A stretch of DNA of 26,097 nt from Verrucomicrobia bacterium UBA1200 (GCA_002309765.1 DBXY01000055.1:68429-94525); one strand, 5' to 3'; shown: positions 14,276 through 22,760, counted from the first letter of the stretch. Notes: generated by a model from the letters alone, not told the origin. A program made the numbers and translations.

Positions 14276-15781
14276 ATGGACTTTCTCTCCGTAACCGAAT
14301 TACGCGCGATTGACGCCGCTGCCGGGCCGCAGCTCTACACGCTGATGCTCCGAGCGGGGGTGGCGGTAGCCGCCGCTGCCGCCAGGCTCTCGCGGTTACG
14401 CGGCACTCGGCGCGTGGTTTGCGTGGCGGGGACGGGCAACAACGGCGGTGACGCCAGCGTGGCGGCCCGGCTGTTGGCTGCGGAAGGTTTTTCGGTAAAA
14501 CTGCTGCTCGCCGCATCGCCGGAACGGTTGCGCGGCGACGCGCAAAGGGCTTTTGAAGCCGCCCGCGAAGCCAAGGCGGATATCGAGGTTCGCGATTCCG
14601 AGGCCGCATGGCAAAGCGCCGCCGCGTTATCGGGCGAAGACATTGTGGAAGGCGTGGTTGTGGACGGGCTGCTCGGCACCGGTTGCGCCGCCGCGCCGCG
14701 CGGAACGGTTCTGAAAGCCATCCGCTGGATCAACCGGATGCGCGGACGGGCATTGGTAGTGTCGGTTGACCTGCCATCCGGCATGAACGGCGACACCGGA
14801 GACTGCGCCGGCGAAGCGATTCGAGCCGACTGGACGGTTACGCTGGAAGCCCCGAAGATTGGTTTTCTGAACCCATCCGCGCCGCCGTTGCTGGGGCATG
14901 TGGAAGTGGCTAATCTTACCGGAAAAACTCCCACTGCCGCAGACTTATCCACAGCGGCGGGGCTGATTGTTCCGGAACCGGCGACGGAACGCCAATACGA
15001 CGCGCACAAGGGCGACTTCGGGCGGGTGTTGGTGCTGGGCGGGGCGGAATGTTATCCCCACGCCCCGGTTTTGTCGGCGCTGGGCGCACGACTTGGCGGA
15101 GCGGGGCTGCTCACGCTTGCCGCCCCGGCAGTCTCCCGTACCGCGGCGGCGGCTTGGGTGCCGGAGGCAATGTTCTGCGAGTTGCCCGTATCGATGGACG
15201 GAGAAATCAGCAGTGACGCACTGGAGCGGAGCGGACTGAAACTGGACGATTTCCAAGTGGCGGTAGCGGGTCCGGGATTGACCCGTTCCCAAAACGCGAA
15301 AGCTCTGTTGGAGCAATTATTGTCGTGTTATCACGGCAAGCTGTTGTTGGACGCCGACGCGCTGACGCTGTTGCCGGAAGTGGATTTATCCGGTTGTGAC
15401 GCGGAATTGCTGTTGACCCCGCATCCCGGAGAGGCCGCAAGACTGGCCGGGGTTGAGACGCGGGAGATACAGCGCGACCGGTTGGGCTGGGCGCGGCGGA
15501 TCGCAGACCGCTACCGGGCGGTAGTGGCGCTCAAAGGCGCGGGAACCGTAGTATGCGAACCGGGCGGTCGTCCGCAAATCAACCTGACCGGCAATCCCGG
15601 CATGGCCAGCGGCGGAATGGGCGATCTGCTCTCCGGAGTGATCGCGGCGCAATGGGCGCGAATGCCGGCAGTGGCGGCGGCCGCCAACGGGGTGGCACGG
15701 CATGGAACCGCCGGCGATCTGGCGGCGCTGAAAAAATTCCGCGGGGCGGTGGCGGCCACCGAAGTGGCGGAGTGGATTTAA
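14276..15781 (+). CDS. nnr: Bifunctional NAD(P)H-hydrate epimerase / ADP-dependent dehydratase
   Basis: This is a cytoplasmic repair enzyme. The N-terminal YjeF_N domain (about 1-215) epimerises hydrated NAD(P)H, and the C-terminal ribokinase-like domain (about 235-500) dehydrates it using ADP. Visible motifs are GTGNNGGDASVAARLL and VDLPSGMNGDTGD in the epimerase, and KGDFGRVLVLGG, HPGEAARL, LKGAGTVV and NPGMASGGMGDLLSG in the dehydratase. The 501-residue length is normal for the fused form. I chose the ATG at 14276, 4 nt after the tex stop, because the product then begins directly with the family's helix (FLSVTELRAIDAAA). No strong Shine-Dalgarno sequence is seen, so translation is probably coupled to tex. 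The LamG/sialidase-fold gene follows after 15 nt. Confidence 0.95.
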   Translation: MDFLSVTELRAIDAAAGPQLYTLMLRAGVAVAAAAARLSRLRGTRRVVCVAGTGNNGGDASVAARLLAAEGFSVKLLLAASPERLRGDAQRAFEAAREAKADIEVRDSEAAWQSAAALSGEDIVEGVVVDGLLGTGCAAAPRGTVLKAIRWINRMRGRALVVSVDLPSGMNGDTGDCAGEAIRADWTVTLEAPKIGFLNPSAPPLLGHVEVANLTGKTPTAADLSTAAGLIVPEPATERQYDAHKGDFGRVLVLGGAECYPHAPVLSALGARLGGAGLLTLAAPAVSRTAAAAWVPEAMFCELPVSMDGEISSDALERSGLKLDDFQVAVAGPGLTRSQNAKALLEQLLSCYHGKLLLDADALTLLPEVDLSGCDAELLLTPHPGEAARLAGVETREIQRDRLGWARRIADRYRAVVALKGAGTVVCEPGGRPQINLTGNPGMASGGMGDLLSGVIAAQWARMPAVAAAANGVARHGTAGDLAALKKFRGAVAATEVAEWI

Positions 15782-15796
15782 GGAACGGGCGGCACA

Positions 15797-18751
15797 ATGG
15801 ATAAAAATTGGTTTTTCATGGCGATCTTGATTGCGGCCTGCGCGCACAGCGCCCCGCTGGCATACTGGCGGCTCGACGGCGGCCGTTCGCCGGGCGAGGA
15901 TGCTTACAAAAAATTTGACCTGGCGCCGCTCGGCAAAGGCCCCCACCCCTCCTACCGAGCCGCTCAGTGCTTGGTACCGGAATCCGAATCGCTGCCCAAA
16001 GGTTCGGAACACGCCGCCAACGGCGGTTCTCTGGCTTTTTATTCCGGTGCGCTGGAATCGTCCGCGCTGGGTGTGGAACTCAACGGAACCGCGCCATTTA
16101 CCATCGAAGGCTGGTTCCGCATCGGACGGAAAACCGCCGACGGAACGCTCACGTTAGCGTCGGTGGAAGCGGGTCGGCAGGTCTGGCGGTTGACCCTGGC
16201 CATCGCAGGCGGACAAATTACCCCGACGGTGGTGACCGGCTCTAGCGAAACCAAATTTTCACGCTGCGCTTTTGCCGCCGACTGCTCATGGCACTTCGCC
16301 GCGTTAGCGTTCGACCCCGCCAAATCGGAATGGCGGTTCACGCTGGACAGTCGCGAAACCGAGGCGGCAGTCGCGGGAGCACTTCCGGAGACAGCGGAAA
16401 AACCGCGTTTCATTCTGGGCGGCTCGGGTAACGGGCCAACCTTCCCGGGCGATTTGGATCTGTGGCGGGTTTCACGCGGGGTGACGCCGCCCGACCGCCA
16501 GCTGTTCTCAAAACGGGTCAAACCGCTGGCATGGTGGCCGCTAAACGACGCCGACGGCAGACTGGAGACCGAAGATCGGGCCGGGAAGTTCCCCCTGATG
16601 CCCGGAAAGCACGGTGGGGTAAACGCCGTCAGCATCGAACCGGAAAACCTGCCTAACCCCGACTTCCGGTTGGACGGCCGCAACGGAAAGTTCGTCTGGA
16701 CCGGATGCGCGGAGATGAACGGTGAGCTGGGCAAACGCAGTTTGCTGTGCGCCGAAGGCCTGGGAAAAGCCTGTGACTGGAACCGCGGGTTCACGGTGGA
16801 AGGTTGGCTGAAAAGGGACGGCGAACCGGACGAACGGCGCGGCTGGTATGTGGTCGGGGCGCGTGACGACGCCAACGGATGGTCGCTTTTCCTCAACAAA
16901 ACGCCGGACGGGCAACTGCGGTTCAGCCTGTACGCCAGTGACGTTTCCGACGGCGGCGATTTCCAGTTCGAGGAATTTTTCGGGCAAACCGGCAACCTTG
17001 CCGAAAAGTCGGGCTGGATGCATGTGGCACTGGTTTGCCATCCCGGCATCGGGAACAAAGGCGCGTGGGTGTTATATTTGAACGGCGAGTGGTCGGGCAC
17101 CATTCCCAACCCCGCCCGGCCCGGACGGCCGCAAAGTTTCCCCGACCTCTATTTGGGCGGGCGGCCATCGTTTTCCAACTCCTTCCGGGGCAAAATGCGG
17201 GGTTGGCGGGTTGCCGACGGCCCGCTGAACGCCGACGCGCTGCTGTGCATGCCTCCCGACGGCGGACAGCTTCCGCGCATCGAGACGCAACCTGGCCACG
17301 ACCCGCGCGATCTGCGCGGGATGCGCTCGGTAGCACTTCCTGACAACACCGGGAAACCTTCCGTGGCGGCGCTGGACGAAGGGATTGCCGTTCTAACACT
17401 GACGCGTGTTTCCAACGGTCAAGACAATCTTGAGGCGTATTTACTGGACACCCGGACAATGAAACTGGACGGGCCGCATCCGATTGACGATAACGCGGCA
17501 GGCGGGACATTATTCAAAACTCCCTTCAATCGGCTATACTGCCTTTACAATCGGTTCCCGTCCGACACCGGGACTATCCCGAGAGACGCCCCGGCACCGG
17601 CCAAACTGGCCATGAAATATTCCGACGACGGCGGTAAAAACTGGTCGAAAGACCGAATCGAGGTGCCGTTGCGCGAAACCGCCATTGACGCGCGGAATCC
17701 CCAGAAAGGACAGGGAATCCGGTTCTGGTGCGGGGACCAACCGTTCTCCGCCGGCAAAGGCCGCGTGTTCTTCCCGCTTACCAAATTCGGGTCGTGGCCG
17801 GCCAACGAAGGCGAAGGCTGGCTGCTGGCGGCAGACGGAATGCTTGAGGAACGCAACGCCGGACGGATCAAATTTTCATTATTACCCGACGGCCAGTCCG
17901 GAATCCGCAATCCGGAATTCGGTCCCCGCCAAGCGGAACACCGGATGGTGCCGCTGGGCGAAACCGGAATACTTTGCGTATTCCATACCGACGGCAATCC
18001 GGGGCAAAGCCTAAGCGCCAACGGCGGGACGAGCTGGTCGGTACCGGAACGAATGGTTTGCGGCGCCAAAAACCGGTATCCGTTCCGCTGCTGGAACGGA
18101 ACGCCTTGGGTATTCACGCACAACGGCAAAGTTTGGGCGGTGTACCCGGATCTGGCGGTTGACGTGGCCAACCGCGGACACCTTTTCGCGGCAAGCTGCA
18201 CGGTTGGAGGCGGCGAAACGGCGGAATGGTCCACGCCAGCGCTGGCGTTGCACTCCGGCGGGTCGGGGGAGTTTGTTACATGGATGGGATGGGTCGGCAG
18301 CACCGAACCAGTACTGGCGGCAACCACCAATCGCGGCGAACTGCGGCTGATTCCGGCGTCCGCCATTTTAGAGGCGGGACAAAACGGCGGCGGACAAATG
18401 CCGGAAATCCGTAAATTCCGGCTTGAAGTGCAGGACTGGTCGCAAGTCCACGAAGGCGAGGTGCTGTTGTCAACCATGGACGGGCGGCGCGGTTACCGCA
18501 TTTCACGCATGGTGTCGCGCCGTAACGACCTGGTGGTGCGGTTCGAACTGTTCGACGGCGAAAAATCATTCTCATGGGACACGGAATCCGGTCTGCTGCC
18601 CACCGCCGGAAAGGCGGTCTTGGAATTCCGGGTGGACTACGCCGCACGATGGGTGGGGGTGCTGGCAAGCGATCCTAACTCAAGCGACAAGGAATTAAGC
18701 CTGCGCGGCTGGTCGGCACTGCCGGAGCTGGACGGGATTCCTGGCGACTAA
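15797..18751 (+). CDS. Exported LamG/sialidase-fold multidomain protein
   Basis: The 984-residue exported protein is probably a glycan-binding or glycan-cleaving enzyme. A signal peptide (about 1-18) is followed by two LamG/concanavalin-like jelly rolls. The first spans about 20-225 with TIEGWFRIGRK, and the second about 245-480 with TVEGWLKRDGE and MHVALVCHP. A sialidase/BNR propeller follows (about 505-860) with YSDDGGKNW and the degenerate SANGGTSW as Asp-box-like motifs. The last roughly 110 residues are beta-rich and unassigned. Pathway and substrate are unknown. AAGGA lies about 11 nt before the ATG. It starts 15 nt after nnr and ends 15 nt before queD, so it should be co-transcribed with those core genes, which is odd for an exported protein. 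A second sialidase-fold gene lies just upstream of tex on the other strand. Confidence 0.82.
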   Translation: MDKNWFFMAILIAACAHSAPLAYWRLDGGRSPGEDAYKKFDLAPLGKGPHPSYRAAQCLVPESESLPKGSEHAANGGSLAFYSGALESSALGVELNGTAPFTIEGWFRIGRKTADGTLTLASVEAGRQVWRLTLAIAGGQITPTVVTGSSETKFSRCAFAADCSWHFAALAFDPAKSEWRFTLDSRETEAAVAGALPETAEKPRFILGGSGNGPTFPGDLDLWRVSRGVTPPDRQLFSKRVKPLAWWPLNDADGRLETEDRAGKFPLMPGKHGGVNAVSIEPENLPNPDFRLDGRNGKFVWTGCAEMNGELGKRSLLCAEGLGKACDWNRGFTVEGWLKRDGEPDERRGWYVVGARDDANGWSLFLNKTPDGQLRFSLYASDVSDGGDFQFEEFFGQTGNLAEKSGWMHVALVCHPGIGNKGAWVLYLNGEWSGTIPNPARPGRPQSFPDLYLGGRPSFSNSFRGKMRGWRVADGPLNADALLCMPPDGGQLPRIETQPGHDPRDLRGMRSVALPDNTGKPSVAALDEGIAVLTLTRVSNGQDNLEAYLLDTRTMKLDGPHPIDDNAAGGTLFKTPFNRLYCLYNRFPSDTGTIPRDAPAPAKLAMKYSDDGGKNWSKDRIEVPLRETAIDARNPQKGQGIRFWCGDQPFSAGKGRVFFPLTKFGSWPANEGEGWLLAADGMLEERNAGRIKFSLLPDGQSGIRNPEFGPRQAEHRMVPLGETGILCVFHTDGNPGQSLSANGGTSWSVPERMVCGAKNRYPFRCWNGTPWVFTHNGKVWAVYPDLAVDVANRGHLFAASCTVGGGETAEWSTPALALHSGGSGEFVTWMGWVGSTEPVLAATTNRGELRLIPASAILEAGQNGGGQMPEIRKFRLEVQDWSQVHEGEVLLSTMDGRRGYRISRMVSRRNDLVVRFELFDGEKSFSWDTESGLLPTAGKAVLEFRVDYAARWVGVLASDPNSSDKELSLRGWSALPELDGIPGD

Positions 18752-18766
18752 CGACGGGAGACAATG

Positions 18767-19186
18767 ATGTTAACGGTTTTCAAAGAATGCCGGTTTGACG
18801 CGGCGCACGTGCTCACCAACCATGCGGGACAGTGTAAAAACCTGCACGGGCACACCTACCGGGTAATCGTGGAGGTGTCGCAGCGGGTAAGCGAATCAGA
18901 AGACATGGTCATCGATTTCAAGGATTTAAAGCGTTTGATTGAGGAACTCATCCTTTCCCGGTTCGACCATGCTTTTATATTTAATGAGGCAAGCGACAGC
19001 GAACGGGAAATCGCCGAGGTCATCAACCGCCACGGAATGAAAAGCGTCGGGTTGCCGTTCCGATCCACGGCGGAAAATCTGGCGCGTTACTTCTTCCTCC
19101 AACTCTCCGACCGGGTGGCGGTGTCGGCGGTAAAGGTGTACGAAACCCCGGATTCCTGCGCCGAATACCGTAAGGATCAGCCGTGA
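18767..19186 (+). CDS. queD: 6-carboxy-5,6,7,8-tetrahydropterin synthase
   Basis: This is a cytoplasmic zinc enzyme of queuosine precursor synthesis, converting dihydroneopterin triphosphate to 6-carboxytetrahydropterin. The product has 139 residues, normal for the family. Zinc ligands are His14 (FDAAH) and the pair His27/His29 (NLHGH); Cys23 (GQCKNLHGH) is the expected nucleophile. The later DHAFIF His and the Glu of VYETPDSCAEY complete the site. Two ATGs are adjacent (18764 and 18767). GGGAG ends 3 nt before the first and 6 nt before the second, so I prefer the second. The stop overlaps the queE start by 4 nt. QueC and QueF are not in this window. Confidence 0.95.
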   Translation: MLTVFKECRFDAAHVLTNHAGQCKNLHGHTYRVIVEVSQRVSESEDMVIDFKDLKRLIEELILSRFDHAFIFNEASDSEREIAEVINRHGMKSVGLPFRSTAENLARYFFLQLSDRVAVSAVKVYETPDSCAEYRKDQP

Positions 19187-19809
19187 ACCTGCCAGTGGTA
19201 GAGATTTTCCGTTCCATGCAAGGTGAGGGCGCCAACACCGGAAAACCGGTGGTGTTTGTCCGGCTGGGACGCTGCAATCTCGCCTGCCCGTGGTGCGACA
19301 CCGATTTCAGCGTGACCCGCCCGATGCCGCCCGAAGCAATCGCCGACGCGGTGGACAAATGTTCCGACGGAGTGCGGGCGGTGGTGGTAACCGGCGGGGA
19401 ACCGACCGTACACCCCGGTTTGCCGGAGTTACTGCGGGAACTAAAAGACCGGGGATACTGGCTGGCATTGGAAACCAACGGCGTCAACGCGCCTGACGCC
19501 GAATCGTCAAAATTGCTTGATTACGTGGCGGTATCGCCGAAAGCCATGTACGCCGAACTTTACGATGATGAAAAAATGGCGACCAAAGCCGACGAGGTGC
19601 GTATTGTCGCAGACGGCGATATCGAAGATTTTTGCGCGAATATGCGTTCCAGGATCTCTGCGCGGCACTACTTCATATCCCCTTGCGAGCGCGACGGAGT
19701 TATGGATGTCGCTACGGCGGTCGCGCTGCTCGGAAGGTTAAACTCCAGCCAGCGCGCCAACCCCTGGCTACTTTCCCTCCAGACCCACAAACTGGCCGGG
19801 TTCCGTTAG
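19183..19809 (+). CDS. queE: 7-carboxy-7-deazaguanine synthase (radical SAM)
   Basis: This radical-SAM enzyme turns the QueD product into 7-carboxy-7-deazaguanine, the next step toward preQ0 and queuosine. The 208-residue product has the family N-terminus EIFRSMQGEGANTGKP, then the iron-sulfur motif CNLACPWCDT (Cys31, Cys35, Cys38) and VVVTGGEPTVHPGL for SAM binding. The start is GTG (19183-19185), sharing bases with the queD stop (GTGA). An AAGG stretch lies 7 nt upstream inside queD, which points to translational coupling. It is the last gene of the rightward run; a probable terminator lies about 100 nt downstream. Confidence 0.95.
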   Translation: MNLPVVEIFRSMQGEGANTGKPVVFVRLGRCNLACPWCDTDFSVTRPMPPEAIADAVDKCSDGVRAVVVTGGEPTVHPGLPELLRELKDRGYWLALETNGVNAPDAESSKLLDYVAVSPKAMYAELYDDEKMATKADEVRIVADGDIEDFCANMRSRISARHYFISPCERDGVMDVATAVALLGRLNSSQRANPWLLSLQTHKLAGFR

Positions 19810-19909
19810 GCAAGCACCGTCAACCATACGGTCGGGAAATATCCCCAACTGCGACTTTCTGTCCACTTGTCACAGCGCACTGTGTCACACTTATGCAACA
19901 AAATGGGAC

Positions 19910-19945
19910 AAAAAGCGCTTTTTTAGCCCGAAAACCGCTTTTTTT
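19910..19945 (+). terminator. Probable intrinsic terminator after queE
   Basis: AAAAAGCG (19910-19917) pairs with CGCTTTTT (19936-19943). After one C/C mismatch, TTTT (19919-19922) pairs with AAAA (19931-19934) around an 8-nt loop. A run of seven T closes the 3' side. The stem is AT-rich, so its strength is uncertain. Confidence 0.55.
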
Positions 19946-19972
19946 CAGATAAAAACACGGCTCAAGATGTTT

Positions 19973-19987
19973 TGGCACGCAAAAAGC
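19973..19987 (+). promoter_or_regulatory. Sigma-54-like -24/-12 element upstream of htrA
   Basis: TGGCACG (19973-19979) is followed after the correct spacing by GC (19986-19987). The invariant GG and GC are placed as in the RpoN consensus; the usual TT just before GC is AA. The predicted start is near 19999, about 49 nt before the htrA ATG. I saw no good sigma-70 promoter in the same gap. Confidence 0.42.
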
Positions 19988-20047
19988 TTAAACAAAAACG
20001 TCCCGGCCATTTTAAGGCTGGCAAAAAAAGAAAGAAAGGAATTTGAC

Positions 20048-21559
20048 ATGAATTGTAAACATGTGGCATTTGTTAGCGCGCTCTTGTTGGGCGCGACCGC
20101 TCCTATGCAAATTGTACAAGCCGCGCCGTTGCTGTCGCGCCGCCCGACTTCATCTACGGAGGGCGCTGGGAAAACCGCGGACACGGTGGATTTTCGGCAT
20201 GGTTTTTCGGCCGTAGCGGAACAAGCAACGCCGGCAGTGGTTTTCATCCAGGTGGAGAAGCAGATACCGGCATCGGGGAGATACTTTTTCAACAACCCGT
20301 TTGACCTGTTCGGCGAAGAGTTTTCGGAACGATTCTTCGGACGGCGCGGTTACGGAAACCGTCAGCGCACGCCCCTGCCCCGGCAATTCAAGCAGATCGG
20401 GCAAGGTAGCGGATTCCTGATCAGCAAGGACGGCTACATTCTGACCAACACCCACGTGGTGGGCGATGTGGACCGGATAACGGTTAAACTCTCCGACGGC
20501 CGAGAGTTCAAAGCCAAACGGATCGGGGCGGATTCGCGCACCGAGATCGCGTTGATCAAGATCGAGTCTGACAAAGACCTGCCGTACCTCAAGACCGGCG
20601 ACTCCGACAAACTGAAGACCGGCGAATGGGTAATCGCCATCGGCAATCCGTTCGGGCTGAAGGAAACCCTTACGGTCGGCGTGGTGAGCGCCAAAGGCCG
20701 CAGCGGGATGAACATCACGGATTACGAAGACTTCATTCAGACCGACGCAGCGATAAACCCCGGCAACTCCGGCGGCCCGCTTTTGAACGTGGACGGCGAA
20801 GTGGTGGGCATTAACACCGCAATCTACAGCCGCACCGGCGGTTACATGGGGATTGGCTTCGCGGTGCCGATTTCGATGGCGATCAACATCAAAGACCAGT
20901 TGCTGAAACACGGCAAAGTCACCCGCGGCTACGTCGGCGTGATGTTGAACCCCGACGAGTTGTCCGGCCCGCTCGCCAAGAGCCTCGGTTACGACGGAAG
21001 CGAGGGCGCACTCATTGCGGATGTCGTCGAAAACGGCCCGGCCGACAAGGCTGGAATGAAGTCCGGCGATATCGTGGTGGAACTTAACGGAAAGAAAATT
21101 TCAGATAATATGCACTTCCGCAACGAAGTGGCACGGATTATGCCATCAAGTAAAGCGAATGTCACGGTGATCCGTGACGGCAAGGAAAAGAAGCTGACCA
21201 TTACGGTGGCATCCTTCCCCGACGAGTTGGATAAAGACAGCGAATCGGATGATGATTCTCCGGTCGATATCCTGGATAAAGTCGGGATGGAAGTTCAAGA
21301 GCTTACTTCGAAACTGGCCCGGGAGCTGGAGCTTGAAAAGGTCAAGCACGGCGTGGTGATTGCGGCGGTTCAGCCGGGCGGAATCGCGGAAGAGGCGGGT
21401 TTTAGGGCCGGGATGGTGATCATCGAGGCCAACCGCAACGAGGTGAAGAGCATAGAGGATTTAAAGAAGTGCGCAGGGAAGGCAAAAGACGGTAGCCTGC
21501 TATTGCGGGTAACAACCCCGCAGGGCACCTTCTTCAAGAGCCTGCCGCTTGAAGACTAA
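20048..21559 (+). CDS. HtrA/DegP-type serine protease with two PDZ domains
   Basis: This is a periplasmic protease-chaperone for misfolded proteins. The 503-residue product starts at the ATG at 20048, 8 nt after AAAGGA. It has a signal peptide (cleavage near QAA, about 25), the NPFDLFGEEF segment typical of HtrA N-termini, a trypsin-like domain (about 115-295) and two PDZ domains (about 300-395 and 415-500). His136 (TNTHVV) and Ser241 (NPGNSGGP) are in place, 105 residues apart as in E. coli DegP. At the Asp position, 30 residues after His, the sequence reads TEIALIKI, so Glu166 replaces the catalytic Asp. The substitution is conservative, but the protease may be slow, altered or chaperone-biased. 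The gene is monocistronic between two terminators. Confidence 0.93.
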   Translation: MNCKHVAFVSALLLGATAPMQIVQAAPLLSRRPTSSTEGAGKTADTVDFRHGFSAVAEQATPAVVFIQVEKQIPASGRYFFNNPFDLFGEEFSERFFGRRGYGNRQRTPLPRQFKQIGQGSGFLISKDGYILTNTHVVGDVDRITVKLSDGREFKAKRIGADSRTEIALIKIESDKDLPYLKTGDSDKLKTGEWVIAIGNPFGLKETLTVGVVSAKGRSGMNITDYEDFIQTDAAINPGNSGGPLLNVDGEVVGINTAIYSRTGGYMGIGFAVPISMAINIKDQLLKHGKVTRGYVGVMLNPDELSGPLAKSLGYDGSEGALIADVVENGPADKAGMKSGDIVVELNGKKISDNMHFRNEVARIMPSSKANVTVIRDGKEKKLTITVASFPDELDKDSESDDDSPVDILDKVGMEVQELTSKLARELELEKVKHGVVIAAVQPGGIAEEAGFRAGMVIIEANRNEVKSIEDLKKCAGKAKDGSLLLRVTTPQGTFFKSLPLED

Positions 21560-21603
21560 CGCAACTAACCAATGAACATATAAGACCACTCCTGTCATGC
21601 AGC

Positions 21604-21638
21604 AACCGGAGGCTGAGCGATCAGCCTCCGGTTTTTTT
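21604..21638 (+). terminator. Intrinsic terminator of htrA
   Basis: A perfect 13-bp stem (21604-21616 with 21621-21633) has a 4-nt GCGA loop and runs directly into seven T residues. It lies 44 nt after the htrA stop. Confidence 0.93.
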
Positions 21639-21640
21639 GT

Positions 21641-21808
21641 ATGCACCGCGCCGGAAATGATGCATACGCGAGTACGCACAATCTCATAAACTTACCGCGG
21701 GGCTGCGCATCTATAGGCGGGCCAAACGCACAGCTATTCAAGCAGAATCATCCCGACTACGAGAAGTTCATGGCCGCATGCCTCCGTGACCTCTATTCGT
21801 GTGATTGA
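21641..21808 (+). other. Unrecognised 55-codon open frame after the htrA terminator
   Basis: An ATG at 21641, directly after the T-run of the terminator, opens a frame to TGA at 21806-21808. No ribosome binding site precedes it. The second half reads like ordinary protein (LFKQNHPDYEKFMAACLRDL), which suggests the 3' remnant of a lost gene rather than a functional small gene. I do not recognise the family. The interval from the htrA stop to the CPBP gene (21560-21835) holds only this frame and the terminator. Confidence 0.2.
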
Positions 21809-21835
21809 ACCGCCTTCACCCATGCGAAAACGCTG

Positions 21836-22612
21836 CTACGGCTCGAATAAGCGGGACTCGGGATTCTGGGCATCCGCATCTGGAAGCGCCTCTGGCAGAC
21901 GGGGGGACCTCGACATCAGCCAGAAGGCGTACCATGTTTCCACGGCCAACAGTATGAGGAATCCCGTAAGCTCCACGCCGGGAAGAACAAGACCTCCGAC
22001 GGGAAACATCTCATCGCATATATCGATAGCGGCATGGGCAATGATGATAGAGACCAAATCCTCCGTTTTGATGTAGATCGCGCCAAACACCAGACCGACC
22101 ACAATGGCAGAACCCACCTGAATCGACATGTTAATCACACTCAAACTGAAATTTGTCACGTGTACCAATCCGAAAAAGAGGGACGATATGAGCAGGATGG
22201 ACAACGGCTTCTTACCGCTTGCCTTCAGGTTGCGGATGAATATTCCGCGGAAAAGGACCTCTTCAAAGACGGCAGGTGCCAAACCGAGCACGATCGCATA
22301 GACATAATTATCGACAGACCCGCCCTTCGTCAGGAAATAGCGGAAAAGGTTCCATGCGGCAAAAAGTAACGCGGGCAACATGACAACAAATCCGGAAAAC
22401 TGCCGCTTCAACTTGAAACTGCGGATAAAGACCAGAAACAGGAGTCCGCCCGCCAGCAACCGGCCAATCGCCGCACCGATGACGTCTTCGGACTTCTCTT
22501 CGAGAGGGAACACCACCTGAAAGAGGAGAGCAAAAAACACGGCAAGAAAAATCGCCGCTATGAATAACACCACCTGAAAAAGAATGGGATGTCTGGCACT
22601 AAACATCTTCAT
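21836..22612 (-). CDS. CPBP-family intramembrane metalloprotease
   Basis: This is a membrane-embedded CAAX/bacteriocin-processing type (Abi, CPBP) protease. The 258-residue product has several hydrophobic segments (for example about 9-35, 52-65, 75-93, 104-117, 137-151, 164-180 and 211-231). The three family motifs are visible: EEVLFRG (Glu117, Glu118, Arg122), FFGLVH with His151, and IIAHAAID with His193. The C-terminal tail is acidic and proline-rich. AAGGAGGG lies 5 nt before the ATG. It is a stand-alone gene read leftward from its own promoter. Bacterial members process or protect against small peptides or prenylated substrates, but no peptide partner is visible nearby. By eye its GC content is lower than the hemL-to-queE block, which hints at separate ancestry. 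Confidence 0.88.
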   Translation of the reverse strand: MKMFSARHPILFQVVLFIAAIFLAVFFALLFQVVFPLEEKSEDVIGAAIGRLLAGGLLFLVFIRSFKLKRQFSGFVVMLPALLFAAWNLFRYFLTKGGSVDNYVYAIVLGLAPAVFEEVLFRGIFIRNLKASGKKPLSILLISSLFFGLVHVTNFSLSVINMSIQVGSAIVVGLVFGAIYIKTEDLVSIIIAHAAIDICDEMFPVGGLVLPGVELTGFLILLAVETWYAFWLMSRSPRLPEALPDADAQNPESRLFEP

Positions 22613-22731
22613 CTCAACCCTCCTTGTCCAAATTCCGGCAACGCCTCTCCATTCGTTCGCGGGGAAAACAGAGAAAACCCTGAAAAGATTTTAGCCCTTA
22701 TGGTTTTGGGTGACAAACCAGACGAAAACCT

Positions 22732-22760
22732 ATTATAGGGTTACCCATATTGGGTATAAA
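22732..22760 (-). promoter_or_regulatory. CPBP gene promoter with a palindrome in its spacer
   Basis: On the minus strand there is a TTTATA -35 (22760-22755), a 17-nt spacer and a perfect TATAAT -10 (22737-22732). TACCCA and TGGGTA (22742-22747 and 22751-22756) form an inverted repeat inside the spacer that overlaps the -35. A repressor bound there would block RNA polymerase. The 5' leader is about 115 nt. Confidence 0.6.

Noticed and set aside
12919..14277. A 452-codon minus-strand open frame opposite tex
   Set aside because: It is antisense to an unmistakable tex gene in GC-rich DNA and its translation has low-complexity, His- and Arg-rich character without any family motif.
16039..17109. 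A 356-codon minus-strand open frame inside the LamG/sialidase-fold gene
   Set aside because: Ser/Pro/Arg-rich shadow translation with no motif; the plus-strand frame has a signal peptide and LamG motifs.
19803..20047. Possible small RNA or tRNA in the queE-htrA gap
   Set aside because: The only folded element is the AT-rich terminator hairpin; no cloverleaf or riboswitch core such as a preQ1 aptamer could be seen.
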